Shown in pieces: positions 1-6,182 of a stretch of 10,422 bases of DNA. Source of the stretch: Candidatus Bathyarchaeota archaeon (GTDB lineage: Archaea; Thermoproteota; Bathyarchaeia; TCS64); NCBI GenBank assembly GCA_030608725.1, contig JAUWDP010000021.1:1-10422 (forward strand), read 5' to 3'. Numbering within the stretch: position 1 is the first letter of the stretch; each line of letters starts with the position of its first letter. The translations under genes were made by a program, and so were the position numbers. Under the pieces are notes generated by a model. The model worked only from the letters and a program-made list of their open reading frames with translations, did no database searches and had not been told where the DNA came from.

Positions 1-218
1 GCAAAACGCTCAAGATAATCCTGCAGGAAATCCCAGGAGAACTCAGGATACTTAGGTCTCCCGACGCTCTTACCCACCAGACGATACAGGGTCCGGAAGG
101 CGACCTCGGCCCTATCAGGGTCCTCCCTCTTCTCAAGCAACACCTCCAGTCTGAGATGCAAGCCTTCTATGACCTCAGGGATCTCGTGGCTGTACAGCCT
201 ATGCCTTCTCTCTGACAA
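1..218 (-). CDS. Unrecognised protein, N-terminal part (cut by left edge)
   Basis: An open frame enters from the left edge and reads toward its start on the minus strand. It gives 72 residues beginning MSERRHRLYSHEIPEVIEG and ending LQDYLERFA at the edge. The content is charged and mostly helical (for example LEVLLEKREDP and FSWDFLQDYLERF), with no membrane segment or signal peptide. An in-frame TAG lies about 30 nt upstream of the TTG at 218-216, and there is no ATG or GTG between them, so TTG is the best start. A GGTACC site and a TATA-like tract (minus-strand GGATATAACGG) lie directly in front of this start, so the promoter or an operator overlaps it. I do not recognise the family. The even, codon-like composition without stops argues that it is real, but the C-terminal part is missing. 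Confidence 0.6.
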   Translation of the reverse strand, partial: MSERRHRLYSHEIPEVIEGLHLRLEVLLEKREDPDRAEVAFRTLYRLVGKSVGRPKYPEFSWDFLQDYLERF

Positions 219-275
219 TGGTACCGTTATATCCTGGGTCCTGTACTAGAAAATTCTTTCCATAATGGTACCATT
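217..275. promoter_or_regulatory. Two AATGGTACCRTT palindromes before the left-edge gene
   Basis: AATGGTACCGTT lies at 217-228 and the perfect 12-bp palindrome AATGGTACCATT at 264-275. The first overlaps the probable TTG start and TATA-like tract of the minus-strand gene at 218. They are the first two of six GGTACC hexamers in the next 650 bases. Binding by a dimeric regulator is an inference. Confidence 0.4.
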
Positions 276-361
276 GAAGTACGATGCGCGCGCAGTAAGG
301 TACTGCTGAGACGCCGAATTTACGCGAGCCATTAAGCATCTGTTTGAGTAACAACTAATAT

Positions 362-432
362 CATTGGTACCATTCATTCTGCGCGTCAAAGCTGCGAACA
401 CTTGCTCAACTTTTTATATTGGTACCGTTCAC
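362..432. repeat. GGTACC repeat copies 3 and 4, copy 4 at a TATA-like box
   Basis: CATTGGTACCATTCAT at 362-377 recurs exactly at 854-869. ATTGGTACCGTTCAC at 418-432 is a close variant that follows directly on the A/T tract TTTTTATATT (411-420). Together they give the consensus ATTGGTACCRTTCAY. The placement beside a TATA-like box suggests an operator, but no gene clearly follows. Confidence 0.45.
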
Positions 433-585
433 AAGGTACGCTCCCATTAGTATACACAATAAACATACGCGTTGCTCCAAACATGCACGCATTCGACGCG
501 CGCCCACGCATGACGATTGCTCCACGCTCCTCCACGATGCTCCCATTGAGGCAGTTACCTACCCTATGGGGCCTGGTAGTGCTAT

Positions 586-595
586 AGGGTACCCT
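586..595. repeat. GGTACC palindrome, copy 5
   Basis: AGGGTACCCT is a perfect 10-bp palindrome and the fifth of the six GGTACC hexamers. Its flanks differ from those of the other copies, so it may be unrelated. Confidence 0.35.
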
Positions 596-641
596 AGGCC
601 AGGAAAATCCGCAATGCCTCATTAAACCTCATTGAACCGCA

Positions 642-764
642 ATGTGCCTCATTGTGGAGCGTTGGCTCCTCATTAGGGAGCTATGTGCCTGATTGTGGCG
701 CGTTGGCTCCTCATTAGGGAGCTATGTGCCTGATTGTGGCGCGATGGTTCCTCATTAGGGAGCT
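642..764. repeat. Three 41-bp tandem direct repeats (642-682, 683-723, 724-764)
   Basis: Three head-to-tail units of exactly 41 bp begin ATGTGCCT and end TTAGGGAGCT. They differ from each other at only a few positions. Each unit is itself two diverged half-units of about 20.5 bp with the core CCTSATT followed by RKGGMGC. CCTSATT begins at 647, 668, 688, 709, 729 and 750, and two more copies precede the array at 617 and 627. GCTCC and GGAGC within the units can pair as short hairpins (GCTCC-TCATTAG-GGAGC). The array is non-coding in any plausible frame. Function is unknown; a protein-binding array (iteron or operator) or a structured transcript are possibilities. Confidence 0.9.
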
Positions 765-853
765 ATGCGCGCTCGCGACGACTAACTGCTCGCGCCACAT
801 CACTGCACGCGCACTAGTAAATACTTAAGAAAAAAGGGAAAAACAACCACTCA

Positions 854-869
854 CATTGGTACCATTCAT
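854..869. repeat. GGTACC repeat, copy 6
   Basis: CATTGGTACCATTCAT is identical over 16 bp to the copy at 362-377. It sits five bases in front of the GC-alternating inverted repeat that starts at 874. Confidence 0.6.
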
Positions 870-873
870 ACGG

Positions 874-920
874 TGCGCGCGCGCTTCGAGGACGACGAGT
901 TTCCTGAGTGCGCGCGCGCA
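874..920. repeat. Inverted repeat with arms of alternating GC
   Basis: GCGCGCGCGC at 875-884 and again at 910-919, flanked by T874 and A920, forms a perfect 11-bp stem around a 25-base spacer. Both arms are alternating purine-pyrimidine, which is the composition that favours Z-DNA. A third tract, TGCGCGCGCA, lies at 285-294. It may fold as a hairpin in RNA or a cruciform in DNA; no T-run follows, so it does not look like a terminator. Confidence 0.55.
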
Positions 921-973
921 ACCCAAGTACACGCGATGGATATCCGAAAATACCCCACTCGAACCTGAAGGAT

Positions 974-1162
974 CAGTCAGGTAACTCCCCAGAACCCCTT
1001 AAGCGAACTGTAATGACCCCCCGAGAACTATAATTAATCTGTCAGGTATCTCACCTGAACTCCCAACGATCTGTAACGCACATCTCTCGATCCTTTTTAA
1101 CTGTCCTGTATCTCCCGTGACCTCTTAGAACTGTGGCACCTCATCTCTACCTCAGGGAGGAA
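974..1162. repeat. Three degenerate ~62-bp direct repeats
   Basis: The units start at 974 (CAGTCAGGTAACTCCCC), 1039 (CTGTCAGGTATCTCACC) and 1101 (CTGTCCTGTATCTCCCG), so the steps are 65 and 62 bp. Each has a second CTGT box 30-34 bases further on (1008, 1071, 1131). Similarity is clear at the unit starts and weak between them. No reading frame runs through the units. Confidence 0.55.
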
Positions 1163-1195
1163 CCTTAGTTATTTTCCCCGTTCTACAGAGATACA

Positions 1196-1219
1196 GAGGT
1201 CCAAGGAGATACGACAGTT
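1196..1219. repeat. Inverted copy of the ~62-bp repeat start
   Basis: The reverse complement of 1196-1219 reads AACTGTCGTATCTCC and onward to GACCTC. This matches 1099-1124 (AACTGTCCTGTATCTCC to GACCTC) apart from a small gap and a few substitutions. The last direct unit and this copy therefore face each other across about 70 bases. Confidence 0.5.
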
Positions 1220-1252
1220 CAGCTACAGATAAGAGAGGTCGAACGGGATCAC

Positions 1253-1528
1253 CTATAGTTCGCTGCATGCGCTGCGCGCGAGCAACCCGATTCCCCCTTC
1301 AACACTCCGTTGAACACGCTGCCTCAGGCAATCACCCAGCCGCTCACCACGAGAGCCCCCACCGGCATGAACTGAATCCAGCGTACCTTCGTTGAGGTAG
1401 ATCAGATCATGAAACAGATCCCGGGACAGCCATGGCCTTATCCCCCTCGAGTAATACACGTCCTCGGAAACCATCTCATAATCAGTCTCCAAGAAGCTCG
1501 ATGATAGACAAAATCTATCGCACACCAA
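1253..1528 (-). CDS. Doubtful small ORF of unknown function
   Basis: This 91-codon frame would start at TTG 1528 (MVCDRFCLSSS) or, more conservatively, at the ATG of residue 19 (MVSEDVYYSRG). It lies 25 bases downstream of the VIT1-like gene on the same strand, so it could be cotranscribed. The middle part (RDLFHDLIYLNEGTLDSVHAGGGSR) reads like natural protein and loosely recalls the N-terminal 'LYLDE..LDSL' segment of DUF6414-type proteins. The C-terminal third is rich in Arg, Gly and Ser and looks less protein-like. It may be a truncated gene remnant, a true small protein, or chance. There is no clear ribosome binding site. Confidence 0.3.
   Translation of the reverse strand: MVCDRFCLSSSFLETDYEMVSEDVYYSRGIRPWLSRDLFHDLIYLNEGTLDSVHAGGGSRGERLGDCLRQRVQRSVEGGIGLLARSACSEL
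1503..1519. other. Perfect 6-bp hairpin after the VIT1-like gene
   Basis: GATAGA and TCTATC flank CAAAA (17 bases in all). On the minus strand the hairpin lies 35-51 bases past the stop of the VIT1-like gene and within the first codons of the 91-codon ORF. It could end or stabilise the VIT1 transcript, but no oligo-T tract follows. Confidence 0.25.
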
Positions 1529-1553
1529 GTATTCCGTTGAACGCCGATAGACT

Positions 1554-2195
1554 CTAGTGGCCGTTGAGCAGCAGGGCTAGGAGGGCCACGGCCACCCCGG
1601 CGATCACCATCTTCACACCCGAGTAGATCACGTTGCGCTCGCTGACCCTCCCCAGGAAGACGCCGAGCATGAACAGGGTCGCGAGGGAGGCCCCTACCGA
1701 GGCAAAGAAGGCCACCTGGAGAGACATAACGCCGCTCAGGGCGAGGTAGAAGGGGACCACGCTCGGGATGGAGGCCAGGAAGGGGGCCGAGCCGTCCACG
1801 ATGGCGGCGAGGATGGAGACGAACTTGGAGGCCTGGCCGTAGATGGTGTCCTCGAGGTCGACGAGCATTGCGTCCTCAAGCTCGTTGAGGGACTTGCTCC
1901 TCTCGGCGCTCTCAGCCATGTACGTCCCCGAGAATCCCGAGACTGCCATGGCGACCCCGCTAATGAGGATGATCCCGATCACTGCCTTGGCGTCCCCGAT
2001 GTTGGAGATGTATGCGCCTATGACGACTCCCAGGCTCGTCATGGCTCCGTCGAAGGCGTTCATTGCGAAGTACCTCCGCAGGATCTTGGTCGCCTTCGTG
2101 ACCCTGAGGAACGTCCCGACCTCGTCGAACCAGTCCGAGAACCAGCCCCCGAGGCTACTGCCATCCGATTCTTCGTCAGACTGGGGTTCGCTCAA
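1554..2195 (-). CDS. VIT1/CCC1-family membrane transporter
   Basis: This 213-residue membrane protein belongs to the VIT1/CCC1 family, whose studied members export Fe(II) or Mn(II) from the cytoplasm to vacuole or exterior. Five hydrophobic segments fall at about 45-65, 69-92, 126-150, 159-182 and 189-210. The first begins with NAFDGAMTSLGVVIGAY, the family's Asp-Gly helix. The loop after segment 2 (YMAESAERSKSLNELEDAMLVDLEDT) keeps Glu/Asp residues where the family has its cytoplasmic metal-binding helices, but it is shorter than in plant VIT1. The acidic N-terminus (MSEPQSDEESDG) is extra. An in-frame TGA two codons upstream forces the TTG start or a later one. It is divergent from the DUF211 gene. 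Iron or manganese efflux is inferred from the family; some archaeal branches are uncharacterised. Confidence 0.85.
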   Translation of the reverse strand: MSEPQSDEESDGSSLGGWFSDWFDEVGTFLRVTKATKILRRYFAMNAFDGAMTSLGVVIGAYISNIGDAKAVIGIILISGVAMAVSGFSGTYMAESAERSKSLNELEDAMLVDLEDTIYGQASKFVSILAAIVDGSAPFLASIPSVVPFYLALSGVMSLQVAFFASVGASLATLFMLGVFLGRVSERNVIYSGVKMVIAGVAVALLALLLNGH

Positions 2196-2212
2196 ATGTC
2201 ATTGCGCTCCCG

Positions 2213-2229
2213 AGGCCTGTGCGTGGCCT
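2213..2229. other. Small inverted repeat in the VIT1-like gene leader
   Basis: AGGCC and GGCCT flank a 7-base loop in front of the TTG start at 2195. If transcription begins at the shared A/T box near 2290, the leader would be about 70 bases and include this hairpin. If the A/T-rich tract near 2229-2236 is used instead, the leader is short and lacks it. It could be a regulatory leader, but I recognise no riboswitch class. Confidence 0.25.
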
Positions 2230-2287
2230 AAAAATCCCGTGATCCGACCCATAGTTGTTGGGCACTCACCCTGACACACATAACAGG

Positions 2288-2300
2288 AATTAATAAATCT
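2288..2300. promoter_or_regulatory. Shared TATA box in the divergent promoter region
   Basis: The tract AATTAATAAATCT reads as an archaeal box A on both strands (minus strand TTTATTAATT). On the plus strand it lies about 50 bases before the DUF211 start, leaving a leader of roughly 20 bases. On the minus strand it is about 95 bases from the VIT1-like start. It is the best TATA candidate between the two divergent genes. Confidence 0.45.
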
Positions 2301-2343
2301 TATGAAGTAGAACAGCATTAAGAACTACGTTCCTTAGGGAAAT

Positions 2344-2613
2344 GTGGATAAGTTGAGCGAACCAAAGATAAAGAACCTAGTTTTGGACGTATTGAAGCCC
2401 CACTCCCCGCCCCTGCCGGAGTTCGCGTCCTTCCTGACCGAGCTCGACGGCATAGAGAGGGTGGATATCACCCTGGTGGAGATGGATGAGAAGACCGAGA
2501 GCCTCAAGGTGGAGCTAAGCGGCACCTCCATCAACTACGAGGCCCTCAAGGAGCATGTGGGAAAGCATGGAGCCGTCATACACAGCGTCGACCACGTCGT
2601 AGTCGAGAAGTAG
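2344..2613 (+). CDS. DUF211 family protein
   Basis: This small cytoplasmic protein of 89 residues has the usual full length of DUF211, an archaeal family with a ferredoxin-like fold known from structures but without an assigned function. The diagnostic parts are visible: the opening KIKNLVLDVLKPHSPPLPEFA, the middle IERVDITLVEMDEKTESLKVELSG, and the closing GAVIHSVDHVVVEK. The GTG at 2344 gives MDKLSEPK. The TTG at 2353 (MSEPKIKN) is an alternative and begins with the same 11 bases as the divergent VIT1-like gene. The agmatinase gene follows within 13-25 bases, so the two are probably cotranscribed. A role in metal or nucleotide handling has no support in the sequence. Confidence 0.85.
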   Translation: MDKLSEPKIKNLVLDVLKPHSPPLPEFASFLTELDGIERVDITLVEMDEKTESLKVELSGTSINYEALKEHVGKHGAVIHSVDHVVVEK

Positions 2614-2626
2614 ACGGGTTAGTCCG

Positions 2627-3520
2627 TTGGAAGATGCCATGGAAGAACTCTTCAGGCCCACCCTCCAGCCGTTCCTGGACAAGACGACCCCCTACGGAGA
2701 AGCCCGAATCGCTATTGCAGGTGCCCCCTTGGACCTGACCGGCTCGTATCGCCGGGGCACACGTTTCGCCCCCGAGGCCATCAGGCAGGCCAGCCAGTAC
2801 ATGGATACGTACAGCCCGCGCACGGGCCTAGACGTGGATGACCTGTCATTCGCGGACCTTGGGAACCTGAAGTTATCAGGGGATGTCGAGGCTTCTCTCT
2901 CCGTCATAGAGGAGGCTGTTAAGTCGATCCATGGCTTGGGGAAATCATTAGTGCTCCTCGGAGGGGAGCACACAGTCACATTGGGTGCCCTCAGGGCGCT
3001 GAAACCCGACCTCGTCGTGGACTTCGACGCCCACCTCGACCTGAGGGACAGGTTCATGGGCCTGGAGCTGTCCCATGCCACTTTCATGCGCCGAGCCATG
3101 GAGGAGTTCGACTTCAGGCTCGTCGTGCTGGGGTCAAGGGCGCTCTCAAGGGAGGAACTGGACTTCGTGGAGGAGAACCCGGACAGGATATCCCTGGTTG
3201 ATTCCGCCGAGCTGAGGAAGGGCGTGGAGCCCTCGTTGAAGGCGGTGAGGGGCTGGCTCGAAGACGCCTCATCTGTCTACCTGAGCATCGACATGGATGT
3301 CCTTGACCCAGCAGCGGCGCCAGCCGTCGGGAACCCCTCACCCGAGGGGATAGATGTGACCCAGCTACTCGACGCGCTGAGTCTCATGATGGACGAACGG
3401 CTTCTTGGGTTCGACCTGACGGAGGTCTCCCCCCACTACGACTTAGGCCTCACGGCGACCCAGGCCGCCTATATCGTGCTCGAGACGCTGTACCTCATGG
3501 AGGGGTTCAGGCCCTCCTAG
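2627..3520 (+). CDS. speB: Agmatinase / ureohydrolase (arginase superfamily)
   Basis: A di-manganese ureohydrolase of 297 residues, most likely agmatinase, which splits agmatine into putrescine and urea in polyamine synthesis. All metal motifs are present (numbering from the TTG at 2627): GGEH with His115; DFDAHLD with Asp134, His136 and Asp138; SIDMDVLDP with Asp222, Asp224 and Asp227. DLTEVSPHYD (263-272) is the C-terminal acidic motif, and SYRRGTRFAPEAIRQAS (40-56) is the typical substrate-side loop of SpeB-like enzymes. Length is normal. The ATG at 2639 has GGAAG a few bases upstream and may be the true start, making 293 residues. It follows the DUF211 gene closely. Guanidinobutyrase or a related amidinohydrolase cannot be excluded, since the superfamily shares these motifs. 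Confidence 0.88.
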   Translation: MEDAMEELFRPTLQPFLDKTTPYGEARIAIAGAPLDLTGSYRRGTRFAPEAIRQASQYMDTYSPRTGLDVDDLSFADLGNLKLSGDVEASLSVIEEAVKSIHGLGKSLVLLGGEHTVTLGALRALKPDLVVDFDAHLDLRDRFMGLELSHATFMRRAMEEFDFRLVVLGSRALSREELDFVEENPDRISLVDSAELRKGVEPSLKAVRGWLEDASSVYLSIDMDVLDPAAAPAVGNPSPEGIDVTQLLDALSLMMDERLLGFDLTEVSPHYDLGLTATQAAYIVLETLYLMEGFRPS

Positions 3521-3529
3521 ACGGGTGAC

Positions 3530-3541
3530 ATATCATATATT
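3530..3541 (+). promoter_or_regulatory. TATA box of the polymerase gene
   Basis: The tract ATATCATATATT lies about 35 bases before the GTG start of the polymerase. Archaeal transcription starts about 25 bases after such a box, so the leader would be around 10 bases or less. This fits the lack of a Shine-Dalgarno sequence and indicates that the polymerase has its own promoter, although the agmatinase gene ends only 53 bases upstream. Confidence 0.55.
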
Positions 3542-3573
3542 TCACCTCCCCAAGTAATATCTGAGTGAACTAA

Positions 3574-6120
3574 GTGGCGTTCCGAAACGAAGAGGAGGTC
3601 TCCACGCCCAAGGGCAGGCTGGCCCCGGACGACCTCCCCACCTCCTACCTCCTCTCAGCAGGATACGACGGCAAGCAGGAGAAGGCGTTCCTCCGCCTCT
3701 ACGAGCCCGTCTCCCAGCAGGTCTACCTCTGGTACGACAACACGGGCCACCTCTCGTACTGCATCTCCAAGGAGACCCCCGAGGAGCTGAGGAAGAACGA
3801 CAGGCTCACCAGCTACCCGGGCTTCATGACGCTGGAGCAGGTGGAGAGGTTCGACGCCATCGCCGACGAGACCATCAAGGTCACCAAGGTCGTCGCAACG
3901 AACCCCCTCGCAATAGGCGGCGGAGCAGGCGGGGGCATCAGGAGCATCCTCCAGGGGAGCTGGGAGAGCCGGATACGCTACTACCAGAACTACATCTACG
4001 ACCTGAGCCTCATCCCCGGGATGCCCTACAGGGTCGAAGGCGGGAACCTGGTGGCCGACGAGTACGAGCTCCCCGAGGAGATCAGCGCGGAGCTGGAGCA
4101 GACCCTGGCCGAGCAGGAGCCCGAGTTCAGGGAGCACATGATGGAGTGGGCCCGCCTCCTCCAGTGCCCCATCCCCGAGATCAGGAGGGTCGCCTTCGAC
4201 ATCGAGGTCCACACCTCTGTAGCAAACAGGATACCCAACCCCGAGGAAGCCATAGAGCCCATCACAGCGGTCTCCTTTCGCTCATCTGACGGCATGAGGC
4301 GGGTGATCCTCCTCGACGAGAACGCCGAGAGCACTGAACCCCCCGTGGTGGACGGGGTCCAGGTGGAGGTATACCGAGACGAGCGGTCCATCGTGGAGGA
4401 GACCTTCAAGGTCCTCGACGAGTACCCCGTCGTCCTCACGTTCAACGGCGACAACTTCGACCTCCGCTACCTGAAGAACAGGGCCCAGAACCTCGCCTTC
4501 AGCCAGGACGAAATACCCATCACCCTGGGCAGGAGGTTCGCCTACCTCACCAACGGGCTCCACGTGGACCTCTACCGCTTCTTCCTCAACAGGTCCATCC
4601 AGATCTACGCCTTCGGGAACAGGTACAGGGAGAACAACCTGAACGACGTGGCGGGGGCCGTCATCGGGAAACGGAAGATCGAAGTCGGGAACATCACAGA
4701 CCTCAGCCTGGAGGAGCTGGCCCGCTACTGCTTCAACGACGCAGACATCACCTTCCAGCTCACCTCCTTCAACGACGACCTCACGATGAAGCTGATGGTC
4801 ATCCTCAGCCGCATCAGCAAGCAGACCGTGGAGGATCTCACCCGGATGGGGGTGAGCCGCTGGATCCTGGCTCTGATGGAGTGGGAGCACAGGAAGCGGG
4901 GCTGGCTGATACCCAACACCGAGGACATCATCCAGGCGAAGGGGAAGGCCACTACGACGGCCACCATCAAGGGGAAGAAGTACCAGGGCGCCATCGTCAG
5001 GGACCCCAAGCCAGGGGTCCACTTCGGGGTCACCGTCCTCGACTTCGCCTCCCTCTACCCCTCGGCCATCAGGAACTGGAACCTCAGCTACGAGACCATC
5101 CTCTGCAACCACCCCGAGTGCCAGACGAAGAAGATACCTGACACCGACCACTGGGTCTGCACCAAGAACCGGGGGATGACAAGCCTCATAATAGGCAGCC
5201 TAAGGGATCTCAGGATCCTGAGGTACAAGCCCCTCTCCAAGGACCTGAGCCTCACCCCGGGGGAGCGGACCTTCTACGACGTCGTGCAGAGCGCCCTCAA
5301 GGTCTTCCTAAACGCCTCGTACGGGGTCTTCGGCGCCGAGAGCTTCCCCCTCTACTGCCCTCCCCTGGCTGAGAGCACCGCCGCCATCGGCAGATACGCC
5401 ATGAACCAGGCGGTTGAGGAGTCGGGACGCCTCGGCATCGAAGTCCTCTACGGGGACACTGACAGCGTCTTCCTCGCCCACCCGACCCAGGAGCAGATCG
5501 ACGCCCTCATTGAGTGGGCCAACAGGGAGCTGGAGATCGACCTCGACGTCGACAAGGTATACCGGTACGCCATCTTCTCCAGGAGGAAAAAGAACTACCT
5601 GGGGGTCTACGAGGACGGCAGCGTGGACATCAAGGGGCTGACGGGGAAGAAGAGGCACATCCCGCCCCTCCTCAAGGACTCCTTCATGGAGCTCACCCGC
5701 ATACTAAGCGACGTCCAGACGCCCGAGGACATGCCAGACGCCAAGAAGGAGATAAAGGGCCTCGTGGAGACCGTCTACAGGAAGCTGAAGGACCGGGACT
5801 TCGACATCGAGGAGCTGGCCTTCAGCATGATGCTGGGGCGCAGGCTGAGCAGCTACCAGACGAACCCCCAGCACGTGAAGGCCGCGAAGATGCTTGTTGA
5901 GCAGGGGCACAGCCTGGACATCGGGGACATCATCAGGTACGTCATAACCACGAAGGACGTGAAGCCGGTCCAGATGGCCACCACCAGGGACGTGGACATC
6001 AACAAATACGTGGAGCACCTGGGGTCCATATTCGAGCAGCTCCTCGACGCCCTGGGGATGAGCTTCGACGAATTGGTGGGCAGGGGAAGGCAGACCTCCC
6101 TGGCTGCCTTCGTCGGCTGA
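3574..6120 (+). CDS. polB: Replicative family B DNA polymerase
   Basis: A complete 848-residue PolB with proofreading. The 3'-5' exonuclease has Exo I FDIE (Asp209, Glu211), Exo II NGDNFD (291-296) and Exo III YCFND (Tyr385, Asp389). The polymerase palm has motif A DFASLYPS (Asp490), motif B KVFLNASYG (576-584) and motif C YGDTDS (Asp628, Asp630); RRKKNYLG (670-677) is the DNA-binding Lys motif. Between A and B a Cys/His group (Cys511, His513, Cys516, Cys529) matches that of archaeal PolB. The C-terminus QTSLAAFV (840-847) is a PIP box for binding the PCNA clamp. There is no intein in motifs A or C, where archaeal PolB genes often carry one. A TAA directly before GTG 3574 fixes the start. Third codon positions are almost all G or C, far more than in the genes to its right. 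It is not a viral or casposon-type protein-primed polymerase. Confidence 0.95.
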   Translation: MAFRNEEEVSTPKGRLAPDDLPTSYLLSAGYDGKQEKAFLRLYEPVSQQVYLWYDNTGHLSYCISKETPEELRKNDRLTSYPGFMTLEQVERFDAIADETIKVTKVVATNPLAIGGGAGGGIRSILQGSWESRIRYYQNYIYDLSLIPGMPYRVEGGNLVADEYELPEEISAELEQTLAEQEPEFREHMMEWARLLQCPIPEIRRVAFDIEVHTSVANRIPNPEEAIEPITAVSFRSSDGMRRVILLDENAESTEPPVVDGVQVEVYRDERSIVEETFKVLDEYPVVLTFNGDNFDLRYLKNRAQNLAFSQDEIPITLGRRFAYLTNGLHVDLYRFFLNRSIQIYAFGNRYRENNLNDVAGAVIGKRKIEVGNITDLSLEELARYCFNDADITFQLTSFNDDLTMKLMVILSRISKQTVEDLTRMGVSRWILALMEWEHRKRGWLIPNTEDIIQAKGKATTTATIKGKKYQGAIVRDPKPGVHFGVTVLDFASLYPSAIRNWNLSYETILCNHPECQTKKIPDTDHWVCTKNRGMTSLIIGSLRDLRILRYKPLSKDLSLTPGERTFYDVVQSALKVFLNASYGVFGAESFPLYCPPLAESTAAIGRYAMNQAVEESGRLGIEVLYGDTDSVFLAHPTQEQIDALIEWANRELEIDLDVDKVYRYAIFSRRKKNYLGVYEDGSVDIKGLTGKKRHIPPLLKDSFMELTRILSDVQTPEDMPDAKKEIKGLVETVYRKLKDRDFDIEELAFSMMLGRRLSSYQTNPQHVKAAKMLVEQGHSLDIGDIIRYVITTKDVKPVQMATTRDVDINKYVEHLGSIFEQLLDALGMSFDELVGRGRQTSLAAFVG

Positions 6121-6182
6121 GACACAAATAGATATATTGCGCGCACAAAGACATGGCTTCCCAGGGTCGCAGTGTTGAGTTT
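6121..6182. other. Short spacer between convergent genes
   Basis: These 62 bases separate the ends of polB and the beta-helix gene. They hold an A/T patch (GATATATT, about 6131-6138) followed by TGCGCGCA-like sequence. No T-run terminator is visible for either gene. Confidence 0.5.

Larger units (their letters stand above)
219..1252. other. ~1 kb gene-free, repeat-rich intergenic region
   Basis: I find no convincing gene here. The short open frames at 386-625 have unnatural composition and overlap each other on both strands. The stretch instead holds several ordered DNA elements, listed separately: six GGTACC sites between 220 and 863, a 41-bp tandem repeat at 642-764, alternating GC tracts at 285-294, 875-884 and 910-919, and degenerate ~62-bp repeats at 974-1162 with an inverted copy at 1196-1219. 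A TATA-like TTTTTATATT at 411-420 could start a transcript across the tandem repeats. No tRNA T-arm, CRISPR array or transposase remnant was seen. Confidence 0.6.

Noticed and set aside
386..625. Overlapping open frames on both strands in the repeat region
   Set aside because: Composition is unlike protein, there is no ribosome binding site, and the frames overlap GGTACC sites and repeat words. They are more likely chance frames.
642..764. CRISPR array
   Set aside because: The units are contiguous 41-bp repeats with no unique spacers, and no cas genes are nearby.
2611..3526. Identical TAGACGGGT at the stop codons of the DUF211 and agmatinase genes
   Set aside because: It is a nine-base match with no dyad or T-run. 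It is most likely coincidence, not a terminator signal.
3655..5151. Long minus-strand open frames (185 and 289 codons) opposite polB
   Set aside because: They are rich in Val, Leu, Asp, Glu and Gly with no domain logic. They arise because the G/C-ending codons of polB remove stops on the other strand.
5031..5480. Intein in PolB motifs A, B or C
   Set aside because: All three motifs are contiguous and the total length of 848 residues is normal for an intein-free enzyme.
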